From: SIG437 sp045576235 | Lineage (GTDB): Bacteria > Bacillota > Clostridia > UBA1381 > UBA9506 | Direction: 5' to 3' | Assembly: GCA_045576235.1 (NCBI GenBank) | Contig: JAZNGA010000008.1 | Location: 1 to 55,517 of the forward strand | DNA length: 55,517 nt | Shown: positions 1 to 7,466 of the stretch, one piece after another | Numbering within the stretch: the first letter of the stretch is position 1 | How the letters are laid out: the number at the start of each line of letters is the position of its first letter | The notes under the pieces: generated by a model | Seen by the model: only the letters and a program-made list of their open reading frames with translations | Told to the model about the DNA's origin: nothing | The model's database searches: none | Translations under genes and position numbers: made by a program

Positions 1-35
1 CGTTCATCATGTGTAAAATGAATATATGACGACAT
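1..35 (-). CDS. IS30-family transposase, N-terminal fragment
   Basis: The reverse strand starts an open frame with ATG at 35-33 that reads MSSYIHFTHDER and leaves the window. This matches the typical N-terminus of IS30-family transposases (MSSYxHxTxxER). An AGGAG ribosome binding site lies at 42-46, six bases upstream of the ATG. Only 12 codons are visible, so intactness cannot be judged. The start codon falls inside an inverted repeat with the leader (see 10-100). Confidence 0.6.
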   Translation of the reverse strand, partial: MSSYIHFTHDE

Positions 36-127
36 AGCAATCTCCTTTGTGTTAATTGTTTTGTAGCAAATTCATTTTACACAAAAATTGCTATGTTGTC
101 TATTTTTATTTAGTGTTGCACTTCAAA
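1..127 (-). mobile_element. End of an IS30-like insertion sequence
   Basis: The transposase start at 35 is followed outward by about 75 bases of leader and then by TTTAGTGTTGCACTTCAAA at 109-127, which resembles the terminal inverted repeat of IS30-family elements (AAGTGCAACACTAAA read inward). The element continues left beyond the window, so the second end and the target duplication cannot be checked. The exact outer boundary is an inference. Confidence 0.5.
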
Positions 128-142
128 TGATAACATACCCCA

Positions 143-168
143 CTTCCCCTCAAGGGGAAGGCTTTTTT
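143..168 (+). terminator. Hairpin with T-tract just outside the IS end
   Basis: CTTCCCC (143-149) pairs with GGGGAAG (154-160) across a TCAA loop and is followed by TTTTTT at 163-168, a rho-independent terminator shape for the + strand. The CCCTCAAGGGGAAG core resembles a repeat core at 21605-21647, so it may be a fragment of a genome-wide repeat rather than a dedicated terminator. Confidence 0.45.
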
Positions 169-225
169 GTCCCTTGTATATCAAACTTTATAATTAGGTG
201 ATAGAAAAGATGCAACTCATTCTAC

Positions 226-316
226 CAGGAGTAAAAATGCTTGCTCGCAAGGGCATTTTTACGACGCCGTCAATTGTTACAGTGCTCAACCGAGCACAAA
301 AGAGCGTCAGCTCCTG
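226..316. repeat. Branched palindromic intergenic element
   Basis: Four helices nest without conflict. The outer stem is CAGGAG (226-231)/CTCCTG (311-316). Inside it are a 10-bp hairpin arm GTAAAAATGC (231-240)/GCATTTTTAC (253-262), a second stem GACGC (263-267)/GCGTC (304-308), and within that a hairpin GTGCTC (282-287)/GAGCAC (292-297). I see no gene in 128-444. This looks like a MITE- or REP-type structured repeat or a structured RNA; its function is unknown. Confidence 0.5.
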
Positions 317-444
317 AGAATTTTATAAAATAAAATTCTGTATGTGTCGATTATATATCAATTATAAACTGATTTCAATAGTTTTCCCATAAAAAATACA
401 CATTTTTTGCTATTTTAAAAGCAACTTTCACACTGAAAAAGATG

Positions 445-473
445 TTGACTTTCCAATATGTGTAGTATATAAT
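445..473 (+). promoter_or_regulatory. Sigma-A-type promoter of the glycosyltransferase cluster
   Basis: TTGACT at 445-450, a 17-base spacer and TATAAT at 468-473. Transcription should begin near 480, which rules out the in-frame TTG at 482 as the start codon of the next gene. Confidence 0.75.
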
Positions 474-517
474 ATAATCAGTTGTTGACATTTAACGATG
501 AAAGGATGTTTCGAGGA

Positions 518-2008
518 ATGAACCACAAAAGGATTGAGTTGAAAGCTATATTGTTTTCTTTCCTGACAGCGCTAATTTTCATTACTTTATGCAGTAAAAA
601 TTCATTTTTATATCCCATGCAGGATTGGGTGGATGTAAATTGTTATTTTACTGTAGGTAAGACTATGTTAGATGGAAAAGTTTTATACAGAGATATTTTT
701 GAACAAAAAGGACCCGTTTTATATTTTATTTATTGTTTAGTGTGCACAATCTCCACCAAAAGTTTCATCGGGGTTTACATAGTAGAACTGTGTTGCTTCA
801 CTGCTTTTTTATATGTAGTTTCGAAAATTTTCAGGCTGTATAATAAAAACAATGTTCATCTTTTCTGGATTCTGTTGGCTTTGGCATTTGTCATCACAAC
901 CTCTCGGTCGTTTATACATGGAGGTAGCGTAGAAGAACTGTGTTTTCTTTGCTTTGCCTATGTGTTGTATGTTGTATTAAAGTTAATCAAAAATCCCCAA
1001 GAACATATATCCCGCAAAAAGTTCTTTATTTGCGGAATAATGATAGGTTTGACCTTTTGGATTAAATACACAATTGTTGGTATTTATATAGGCTCATATT
1101 TAACCTTGCTTATCTTTCTTATTAAAGAAAAAAGAGCAAAAGATATTTTTCCTGTAGCGTTATATTCCTTTGCAGGTTTAGTAGTTGCTTCGATTCCGGT
1201 TTTCATATATTTTATTTACAACAATGCTCTGTCAGATTTAATGGATGTATATTTTATGCATAATATCAATGCTTATTCAGCAAAGGCTACCATTTTTTCA
1301 CGAATAAAAAATATTGTAGAAGGCGTAGGCAGAACGGTTGTTAGTAATGTATTATTTTCACTGTTTGTTGCAATCGGAGGAATATGGATATTAAGAAAAA
1401 AGAACTTCGAAACCCTGCTCTTTTTGTTATCCACGATATGCTATGTTTGTCTTGTGTATATTGGTGATATCAGATGCATTTATTATGGCTTGCCCTTATG
1501 TATATTCAGCATGTTTGGATTTTTCTGCATCGCTGACATATTAGATAAATTTATAGATTCGTCAAGACGCAAGTTTATCAATATAGCTGTGCTTGTTTTG
1601 ATTGTTATTCTGCCAATCATCAGTTTAATAATAAGTCCAAGTACTTATCTTATGAAATATAGCAAAGACGATTTACCTCAATATAAATTTGCAAAAATTA
1701 TTAATAGCAAAAAAGATTCTACATTGTTCTATTACGGTTCTTATGATGCTGGTTTTTATTTCGCCGCTGACAAAATACCACAAAACAGAATTTTTTCTTT
1801 GCATGTTAGAATGACAGATGAAATGAAAAATAGTGTCGAATCTGTTGTAAAGGATGCCAAAACCGACTATATAGTTTCAAGAGATAAAAGACTTGAAAAC
1901 GAATTTGATGATTTGCAATATAAATATATTGCTTCTGAGACATTCAGATTTGAAGGCACCAAAGGCACTATGTATACATATCATTTATATGAAAAAACGG
2001 AGAAATAA
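518..2008 (+). CDS. GT39-like membrane glycosyltransferase
   Basis: Predicted 496-aa polytopic membrane protein with roughly ten to twelve hydrophobic segments across its length. The N-terminal loop after the first membrane segment carries DWVDVNCYFTVGK and a GKVLYRDIFEQKGP stretch. Both are typical of the dolichyl/undecaprenyl-phosphate-sugar mannosyltransferase superfamily (GT39/ArnT/PMT), in which an acidic residue of this loop is catalytic. It probably moves a lipid-linked sugar to an extracytoplasmic acceptor. ATG 518 is chosen because it lies just after GAGGA and downstream of the predicted transcription start; ATG 506 is an alternative. The genes for GtrA-like and GT2 proteins that follow would make and flip the lipid-linked donor. 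The stretch is more AT-rich than the downstream genome, suggesting transfer. The acceptor is unknown. Confidence 0.65.
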   Translation: MNHKRIELKAILFSFLTALIFITLCSKNSFLYPMQDWVDVNCYFTVGKTMLDGKVLYRDIFEQKGPVLYFIYCLVCTISTKSFIGVYIVELCCFTAFLYVVSKIFRLYNKNNVHLFWILLALAFVITTSRSFIHGGSVEELCFLCFAYVLYVVLKLIKNPQEHISRKKFFICGIMIGLTFWIKYTIVGIYIGSYLTLLIFLIKEKRAKDIFPVALYSFAGLVVASIPVFIYFIYNNALSDLMDVYFMHNINAYSAKATIFSRIKNIVEGVGRTVVSNVLFSLFVAIGGIWILRKKNFETLLFLLSTICYVCLVYIGDIRCIYYGLPLCIFSMFGFFCIADILDKFIDSSRRKFINIAVLVLIVILPIISLIISPSTYLMKYSKDDLPQYKFAKIINSKKDSTLFYYGSYDAGFYFAADKIPQNRIFSLHVRMTDEMKNSVESVVKDAKTDYIVSRDKRLENEFDDLQYKYIASETFRFEGTKGTMYTYHLYEKTEK

Positions 2009-2023
2009 TAAAAGGAGATAAGG

Positions 2024-2461
2024 ATGTTTATTGAAAAGATTTTAAAATCTAATCTTTATATTAAGTATAAATCATCATTGACCTACATATTTTTTTCCGG
2101 TGTTTCGGCTGTCTTAGAATTCGTTTTGGGAACTGTGCTCATTTTATTTTTGATTGATAGCGTTGTAGTGGCAAATACAATCAGCACCATTTTATGTACT
2201 GTTTTTCACTACATATTTACAACAAAGAAAAGTTTTAATACGGAAGTATCTATTAAAAGTATGTCAGTTTATGTTGTAACCTTTTTTATCGGATTAGCAA
2301 TACAGAATGGTGTTTTAGAGCTTATATATAATTTTTGTATAGGTCATATGGGAGAAGTTTTAAGCTTCAGTTTTGGGAAATTCATATCTTTAGTAGTTTC
2401 TTTTTGTGTGATGTATTACTTACGAAAGTATTTGTATAAATTCATAAAAAAAGAAAACTAG
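2024..2461 (+). CDS. GtrA-like membrane protein
   Basis: Predicted 145 aa with four hydrophobic segments (about residues 16-45, 48-66, 78-98 and 113-132) and a basic C-terminus. This matches the length and topology of the GtrA/DPMS family (PF04138), proposed to flip undecaprenyl-phosphate-linked sugars across the membrane. A good AAAGGAGATAAGG ribosome binding site precedes ATG 2024, 15 bases after the upstream stop, so it is cotranscribed with the GT39-like gene. With the GT2 at 2635 it forms the usual trio of donor synthesis, flipping and transfer. Assignment is by topology and context, as the family has no strict catalytic motif. Confidence 0.65.
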   Translation: MFIEKILKSNLYIKYKSSLTYIFFSGVSAVLEFVLGTVLILFLIDSVVVANTISTILCTVFHYIFTTKKSFNTEVSIKSMSVYVVTFFIGLAIQNGVLELIYNFCIGHMGEVLSFSFGKFISLVVSFCVMYYLRKYLYKFIKKEN

Positions 2462-2583
2462 CTTCATTTTAAAAATTTAAACTTAAAAATTTGCGTTGTT
2501 TTTTCTGGAACTTGTCAGAGTTAGTTAAGTATAAACAAAAAAAGCAATTTAAAAATAAATAAATAAAGAAAGAAAGGAAAAGT

Positions 2584-2633
2584 ATGATGCAATTATCATG
2601 AGAATGACGATAATTATGTTATACAAGAATTAA
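2584..2633 (+). promoter_or_regulatory. Two tiny overlapping upstream ORFs before the GT2 gene
   Basis: After AAAGGAAAAGT, an ATG at 2584 reads MMQLS and stops at 2601. The stop overlaps a second ATG at 2598 (ATGA), which reads MRMTIIMLYKN and stops at 2631-2633, one base before the GT2 ATG at 2635. The GT2 start itself has only a weak ribosome site (AAGAATTAAG). This arrangement could couple GT2 translation to reinitiation. The function is inferred. Confidence 0.35.
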
Positions 2634-2634
2634 G

Positions 2635-3390
2635 ATGAAAAAAGCATATGCAATTCTTCCGTGTTATAACGAGGCAGAGAACATAGGAGCATTAATTAAG
2701 GATTGGTTAAGCTATCAGGAAGATTTTTCTTCAATGGGATATGATCTTACTGTTGTAGCAATTGATGATAAAAGCAAAGATGAAACGAAAGCTATAATTT
2801 CCGATTTTGCAGAAAAATATGAAAATGTACTTCTTATAGCGCATGACACCAATCAAAATTTAGGTGGCGTTCTTAAAACAGGATTTAATTATTTTAAAGA
2901 ATGTGGAAACGAGGGCGATGTATGTGTGGTAATGGATGGCGACAACACGCACGACCCACAGTTTTCGTTATCTATGATAGAAAAAATTGAAACCTCTGCC
3001 GATTGTGTTATAGCTTCCAGATATTGTAGCGCATCTAAAGTTGTAGGAGTTCCCGGGGTGAGGGAATTTTTAAGCACAGGGGCTAAATGGTATTACAAAA
3101 TGGTGCTGAGCGTGCCAAAAGTACAGGATTATACATGTGGCTACAGAATGTACACTTACGAGATGATAAAAAAAGCAATAGAGGTTTATGGTGAGAATTT
3201 TGTTGAAAGAAAGACTTTTTCCTGCATGATGGAGGTTCTTTATAAATTACATAAAGTTGGTTGTCGTTTTGAAGAAGTTCCGTTTGTTTTGCGCTACGAT
3301 AAAAAAGAAGGTCAGAGCAAAATGAGGATTTTAAAAACAGTTCGTGATAGTCTTATTACCGCGTTAAAATTAAGACACACTCTGAAATAA
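2635..3390 (+). CDS. Family 2 glycosyltransferase (polyprenyl-phosphate sugar synthase type)
   Basis: Predicted 251-aa soluble GT-A glycosyltransferase. It starts AILPCYNEAENIG, has the acidic metal/nucleotide site MDGDNTHDP near residue 100, and VQDYTCGYRMY with KVGCRFEEVPFVLRYD further on, all typical of the DPM1/polyprenyl-phosphate glycosyltransferase group. It would transfer a sugar from a nucleotide donor to undecaprenyl phosphate on the cytosolic side, feeding the GtrA-like and GT39-like proteins upstream. It lacks a C-terminal membrane domain. The gap of about 170 bases to the GtrA gene holds only the tiny ORFs at 2584-2633. The donor sugar cannot be told from sequence. Confidence 0.8.
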   Translation: MKKAYAILPCYNEAENIGALIKDWLSYQEDFSSMGYDLTVVAIDDKSKDETKAIISDFAEKYENVLLIAHDTNQNLGGVLKTGFNYFKECGNEGDVCVVMDGDNTHDPQFSLSMIEKIETSADCVIASRYCSASKVVGVPGVREFLSTGAKWYYKMVLSVPKVQDYTCGYRMYTYEMIKKAIEVYGENFVERKTFSCMMEVLYKLHKVGCRFEEVPFVLRYDKKEGQSKMRILKTVRDSLITALKLRHTLK

Positions 3391-3470
3391 TTATATTTTA
3401 TTTTGGTGCTTTTTCGTTGATAGCAAATATATATTTCTTAAATACTTACATAAAAACAGTGCGGATATGG

Positions 3471-3507
3471 TATGCACCCCAAAAGTCAGACACTTTTGGA
3501 GTGCATA
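3471..3507. repeat. Perfect-looking hairpin, IS3-type end and possible terminator
   Basis: A 16-base arm (3471-3486) pairs with 3492-3507 around a 5-base loop with one C/A mismatch. The CACCCCAAAAGTCAGACA core is typical of IS3-family ends. TTTTT follows on the + side, so it can also end the glycosyltransferase transcript. Confidence 0.45.
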
Positions 3508-3512
3508 TTTTT

Positions 3513-3587
3513 ATGGGCAAAACAGAAAAAACAAAACACTTGTCGGAATTCAAAATATCCGTTAAAACATTGAAACAAGGCTTGTAA
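3513..3587 (+). pseudogene. Relic of an IS3-family OrfA
   Basis: ATG 3513 opens 24 codons reading MGKTEKTKHLSEFKISVKTL and stops at 3585. The EFKISVxxL part resembles the start of IS3-family OrfA proteins. Together with the IS-like end directly upstream, this suggests a decayed insertion sequence. The rest of 3391-3655 shows no other gene. Confidence 0.35.
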
Positions 3588-3655
3588 AGAGTCTGCTTTC
3601 TAATTAGCGCCCATAAAGAAACAGAGCTGTATGCATATCCATTGCATATATATAG

Positions 3656-5134
3656 CTATAAAATTATGCAAATAAGCCCTCCGCTTCCTTCATTGATAAT
3701 CCTTGAAAGCGTCTCTTTGAGCTTTGCTCTGGCATCTTCAGGCATATGGGAAAGCTTCGTCTTTAAGCCTTCGTTCACAAGCTCGTGTAAGGATTTTCCG
3801 AAAATGTTTGACTCCCAGATTTTTTTCGGGTCTGTTTCAAATTCCGATAAAAGATATTTCACCAAATCCTCCGACTGCTTTTCCGTTCCCACGATTGGGG
3901 AAACTTCTGTTTCGATGTCAGCTCTAATCATATGTATACTCGGAGCAGATGCACGGAGCCTGACGCCATATCTTCCGCCCTGCTTCACGATTTCAGGCTC
4001 TTCCAACGAAAGCTCATCAATTGTCGGAGTGACGATTCCGTAGCCTTTTTGGCTGACATCGTCAAGAGCATCTTTGATTTTTTCATATTTTGCCTTGATT
4101 TCAGACATCTCTTTAAGCAAAAGCAAAAGCTTATCATCATCTTCTATGTCAAAGCCTGAAAGCTCTCTCACGACTTCATAGTAGAGCTTCTTTTTAACGG
4201 CAATTTCCACAGAAACAGTGCCGCGCCCCAAATCCATCTCGGAAATCTCGGCAGAATCAACATAGTCGTGCTCTCTCACCTTTTTTATGAACGATGTCGT
4301 GTCGTCTATTTTCTTCATTCCGTCTGCTGAAAGCGAAACAAGATTATAGACATCTGTCTTCAAATTGTGGCAATCATCGAGCGCCAGACACCACGACGGA
4401 AGAGAAACAGCGACAGAAACGAGCGGAAACTGATAAAGAATTTTTTTCATAATGTCATTTATTTCCTCTTTCGTGACAGATGCGCAGTCTGTTGCGATAA
4501 CAGGAACGCCATATTCCTCTTCTAAAAATGAGCGCAAAGCCTCCGTCTGCTTTTCCTTGGGATATTTCGTGTTGAGCATTATGATAAACGGTTTGTTCAG
4601 CGCTTTAAGCTCGGAGACGACCTTCTTTTCAGCATCAACATAGCTTTCTCTTGCAATGTCTGTTATGCTTCCGTCTGTCGTGACTAAGAGCCCTATTGTC
4701 GAATGGTCGCAGATGACCTTTTTCGTTCCGATTTCAGCAGCCACGCTAAACTCCATCGGCTTATCATCCCAGGGCGTCATAACCATTCTCGGAGCATCCT
4801 CTTCCGTGTGACCCATCGCACCATCTATGATATATCCAACGCAGTCAATCATTTTGACCTTCATTTTTGAGCTGTCACCAAGCGAGATTAAAGCCGCCTC
4901 ATTCGGTATGAATTTTGGCTCTGTTGTCATAATCGTCTTTCCGTTTCCGCTTATCGGAAGCTCATCTTTTGTCCGCTCCCTTGCATAGTCATCTTCGATG
5001 CAGGGGATGACAAGCTCATCCATAAACTTTTTAATGAAAGTCGATTTGCCTGTTCTCACGGGACCGACAACGCCAATATATATTTCTCCGCCTGTCCTTT
5101 CTGCAATATCCTTGTAAACATTATATTCACTCAT
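3656..5134 (-). CDS. spoIVA: Stage IV sporulation protein A (spore coat morphogenetic ATPase)
   Basis: Predicted 492 aa, the same length as Bacillus subtilis SpoIVA. The N-terminal TRAFAC-type nucleotide-binding domain has Walker A GPVRTGKST at residues 24-32, with Lys30 at the position known to be essential in B. subtilis. Further on are DHSTIGLLVTTDGS and MLNTKYP. The C-terminus ends GGLICIIL, the membrane/SpoVM-targeting type of tail. SpoIVA polymerises on the forespore surface using ATP and forms the coat basement layer. Start ATG 5134 has GGAGG spaced by six bases. A sigma-E-like promoter sits at 5173-5200. The phage-type cluster ends just upstream, with a terminator between them. Confidence 0.97.
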   Translation of the reverse strand: MSEYNVYKDIAERTGGEIYIGVVGPVRTGKSTFIKKFMDELVIPCIEDDYARERTKDELPISGNGKTIMTTEPKFIPNEAALISLGDSSKMKVKMIDCVGYIIDGAMGHTEEDAPRMVMTPWDDKPMEFSVAAEIGTKKVICDHSTIGLLVTTDGSITDIARESYVDAEKKVVSELKALNKPFIIMLNTKYPKEKQTEALRSFLEEEYGVPVIATDCASVTKEEINDIMKKILYQFPLVSVAVSLPSWCLALDDCHNLKTDVYNLVSLSADGMKKIDDTTSFIKKVREHDYVDSAEISEMDLGRGTVSVEIAVKKKLYYEVVRELSGFDIEDDDKLLLLLKEMSEIKAKYEKIKDALDDVSQKGYGIVTPTIDELSLEEPEIVKQGGRYGVRLRASAPSIHMIRADIETEVSPIVGTEKQSEDLVKYLLSEFETDPKKIWESNIFGKSLHELVNEGLKTKLSHMPEDARAKLKETLSRIINEGSGGLICIIL

Positions 5135-5172
5135 CGCGTTTCCTCCATGTATATAGTTTTTTCAGTTTGTAC

Positions 5173-5200
5173 ATTCTATGAGGAAACTTTTTTAAATATG
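5173..5200 (-). promoter_or_regulatory. Sigma-E-like promoter of spoIVA
   Basis: On the reverse strand, CATATTT (5200-5194) is followed by a 13-base spacer and CATAGAAT (5180-5173). This fits the sigma-E pattern (xATATTx, 13-15 bases, CATAxxxT). spoIVA is a sigma-E gene in B. subtilis. Confidence 0.7.
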
Positions 5201-5217
5201 TTTATTTTTTTGCACGC

Positions 5218-5258
5218 AAAAACACCTGCCGGATATATTCGAGCATATCAGACAGGCG
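5218..5258 (-). terminator. Terminator of the phage-type operon
   Basis: On the reverse strand, a hairpin with arms 5258-5244 and 5237-5223 (a few G-T pairs) runs into TTTTT at 5222-5218. It separates the leftward phage-type genes from the spoIVA promoter. The remaining 5259-5430 holds nothing I recognise. Confidence 0.65.
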
Positions 5259-5430
5259 CTTTCGTTTCGTCTTATTATTTAGCTTGAATATATTCTACAC
5301 GATTTTTTTCTCTTTGTCAAGTATTTTTTGAAAAAAATCATTTCGATAATTTCAAATCCTGCGATATTTTCCAATTGATTTTCATCACAAAGCCTTTTTT
5401 TGAAATCACATCACGCCAAAAATTCAAATT

Positions 5431-6330
5431 TTATCCGTAAAGGTCTCTTGCCACGCACATATCATAATAAAACTCCATTGTCTGCGGTGCATTATAAAGC
5501 GTTGAAACGAGATAGCTTTTAATGTTTTTAACATTTGATGTGTTTTTTGAAAGGCATTCAAAAACATATTCAATATGCAACGAATTGAGCATCATCATCC
5601 GCTTTTTGACAAGTGGCGAAGGAAGCCTTTCTTTGCCGATAAAGAAAAATTCGTTGTCAGAGCATACGCAGTCAGTTATGATGTCAACGATTGATGAAAG
5701 CTTCTCTTTGCTGTAGCGCTCCTTTAAGACATCATATTCAATGTTTTCTCTAATTTCTGCTGCTGTTTTTTCTCTTCTTATCATTTCATCTCTTCTTTTA
5801 ATGTTTTCGTGATATGAATAGATAGGATGATTATTAGAATCAGTTTTATTTATTTTAGTCTTATTTATATTATTATTATTTAGGTTCGTTTTGTGAACCT
5901 CTAGAGGTTCATTTTTAAAACCTCTGGAAGTTTCATTTTCGGACTTCTTGATGTTCTCTTTTGAGACCTCTTCATCATTTTCGGGAGGAAAAACATTTTT
6001 AACATAAATCATCGATGCCCTTCCCTGACCGCGCTTTTTTCTCTCAATGAGACCTGCCGAGATGAGTTCTGCGAAAATGCGTATGCACTTTGTTTTTCCC
6101 ACCTTTAAAAGCTCCATCGCATTTTTTAAGGTGAAAAATATGTAAATCCTGTTTTCTTCGTCTTTGAGCTCATTTTTAGCAGAAAGCGACATTCTGTCAA
6201 GCATCAGACAGTAGAGATTTTTTGCTTCCAGCGAAAGAGACGAAAAGCGTTCTTCCTTAAAAAGCTCCTTTGGCATCATTATAAAATTTTCGCGTTTTCG
6301 CTCATCGCTGTAAAAATAGTCTGCTCTCAT
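5431..6330 (-). CDS. RepA_N replication initiator with DUF6017-like C-terminus
   Basis: Predicted 299 aa. Residues about 3-115 (FYSDERKRENFIMMPKELF, then LSLEAKNLYCLMLDRMSLS, then AGLIERKKRGQGRASMIYVKN) match the RepA_N winged-helix domain of theta-replicating plasmids. A low-complexity Asn/Lys linker spans about 145-175. The C-terminus (VCSDNEFFFIGKE through MMMLNSLHIEYVF to IKSYLVSTLYNAPQTM) matches the DUF6017 module usually fused to RepA_N. It is the last gene of the phage-type operon, 26 bases after the holin gene, with GGGAGG before ATG 6330. A plasmid initiator in this place is unusual. The linker-coding DNA carries palindromes like the in-gene origins of RepA_N plasmids. Confidence 0.85.
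   Translation of the reverse strand: MRADYFYSDERKRENFIMMPKELFKEERFSSLSLEAKNLYCLMLDRMSLSAKNELKDEENRIYIFFTLKNAMELLKVGKTKCIRIFAELISAGLIERKKRGQGRASMIYVKNVFPPENDEEVSKENIKKSENETSRGFKNEPLEVHKTNLNNNNINKTKINKTDSNNHPIYSYHENIKRRDEMIRREKTAAEIRENIEYDVLKERYSKEKLSSIVDIITDCVCSDNEFFFIGKERLPSPLVKKRMMMLNSLHIEYVFECLSKNTSNVKNIKSYLVSTLYNAPQTMEFYYDMCVARDLYG
5825..5933. other. Candidate in-gene replication origin of the RepA_N locus
   Basis: Within the rep linker region, a perfect 16-bp palindrome GAACCTCTAGAGGTTC (5895-5910) is flanked by GGTTC (5883-5887, pairing with GAACC at 5895-5899) and by the imperfect palindrome AACCTCTGGAAGTT (5919-5932). An extremely AT-rich stretch lies at 5826-5882. In characterised RepA_N plasmids the origin is a set of repeats inside the rep gene. 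That this one is active is inference. Confidence 0.45.
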
Positions 6331-6356
6331 GTTTTTCCTCCCGTTTTTTCTTTTGC

Positions 6357-6755
6357 TTAGTCCTTGTCTTCTTTGCCCAGCTGTTTTAAGATTGCAACAA
6401 GCTTTTCAGGCATAGGCACGCCGAGACTCGCTGTGTTTTCCAAAATGCTGATGCCTTCGTTTGCAATATAAAAGCCTATGACAAGCGACCTGACATCAGG
6501 AATTCCGCTATAGTCGCCGATGAAATGTGCCAAAGCTACAATCGAAAGCATGCCGACTTTCTTTAAAAGCCCCAAAAAACCTGTCTCGCTCGAAAGAGTT
6601 TTTGTCTTTATAGCGCTTAAAACACCTGTCACATAGTCAATCGTCATAAGACAAAGAAAAATCACAAACACAGCATCAAATCCGCCCCAGATAAATGTCA
6701 CCAAAGTACAGATTGCACCCATCACGATTTTAGCTGAAGTTAAAAGTGTGTTCAC
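6357..6755 (-). CDS. Phage holin (toxin-secretion/lysis holin family)
   Basis: Predicted 132 aa with hydrophobic segments at about residues 8-24, 28-47 and 65-100, and the signature VFVIFLCLMTIDYVTGVLSA. This places it in the phage_holin_4 family that includes TcdE-like holins. It would form membrane lesions that let the adjacent amidase reach peptidoglycan. Its ATG at 6755 overlaps the last base of the amidase stop codon, so the two are translationally coupled in the usual holin-endolysin pair. It is apparently intact, meaning the cluster retains a lysis route. Confidence 0.9.
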   Translation of the reverse strand: MNTLLTSAKIVMGAICTLVTFIWGGFDAVFVIFLCLMTIDYVTGVLSAIKTKTLSSETGFLGLLKKVGMLSIVALAHFIGDYSGIPDVRSLVIGFYIANEGISILENTASLGVPMPEKLVAILKQLGKEDKD

Positions 6756-7450
6756 TATAATCCTCTCCTTTTTATGTAGGCAAGCATTTTTTGTGCAAGA
6801 TAAAAAATGTTTTTATCTTCTTTCATTTTAGCTTCCCATAGCTTTTTGTCCGTTAAAATTTCCTTTTTAAAAAGCTCGCCTATGATTTTGGCTTCTTCTG
6901 TCTCTTCTTCCTGCGCTTTTCCCGTGACGCCTTCAAAAATCGCTTTTGCAAAATCATCTGCCCTTCTTTTCAGCTTTTCTGCATCCTCTTTGTTATCTAT
7001 GAATGCAGTTTCAATCAAGATGGCAGGAGAAGATGTGTTTTTCAAAACGAAAAGACTCTTGTTTTCTTTAACGCCGCGGTTGACTGTGCCGAGCTGCACG
7101 CAGATTGCTTCGGTTATTCTTTTAGCAAAAGGCAATGCTTTTCCCGATTTTGAATAGACGAAAGTCTCCGTTCCCTTTCCTCCGCCTGCATTCGCGTGGA
7201 TGGAGAGAAACAAATCCGCGCCCCACTCATTTGACATTTCGCATCTTTTTTTAAGGCTTTCTTTTGTCGTGTTTCCGAGACTTTCTTCCTGTCTGTTTCT
7301 CGACATTTTCACGCTGTGACCGTCGTTTTCGAGAAGCGTTTTTAATTTGTTGGAAATGATAAAAGTTATGTTCTGTTCTTTCAAGCCATTTCCTATGGCT
7401 CCCGTGTCGCAGCCTGAAAAGTTGTGTCCTGCATCAATAAATATCTTCAT
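6755..7450 (-). CDS. Phage N-acetylmuramoyl-L-alanine amidase (endolysin)
   Basis: Predicted 231 aa. The catalytic Amidase_3 domain covers about residues 1-180: MKIFIDAGHN gives the first zinc His, LFLSIHANAGGG the second, and AILIETAFIDN the catalytic Glu. A short C-terminal segment (about 185-231, rich in Lys and Glu) may target the wall. It cleaves the amide bond between MurNAc and L-Ala. ATG 7450 is chosen over the upstream GTG-type start because AAAGGGG lies seven to eight bases before it and DAGHN then sits near the N-terminus, as in the family. It lies between fibre genes and holin. It is one of three Amidase_3 proteins in the window. Confidence 0.92.
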   Translation of the reverse strand: MKIFIDAGHNFSGCDTGAIGNGLKEQNITFIISNKLKTLLENDGHSVKMSRNRQEESLGNTTKESLKKRCEMSNEWGADLFLSIHANAGGGKGTETFVYSKSGKALPFAKRITEAICVQLGTVNRGVKENKSLFVLKNTSSPAILIETAFIDNKEDAEKLKRRADDFAKAIFEGVTGKAQEEETEEAKIIGELFKKEILTDKKLWEAKMKEDKNIFYLAQKMLAYIKRRGL

Positions 7451-7466
7451 ATCAAATCCCCTTTCA

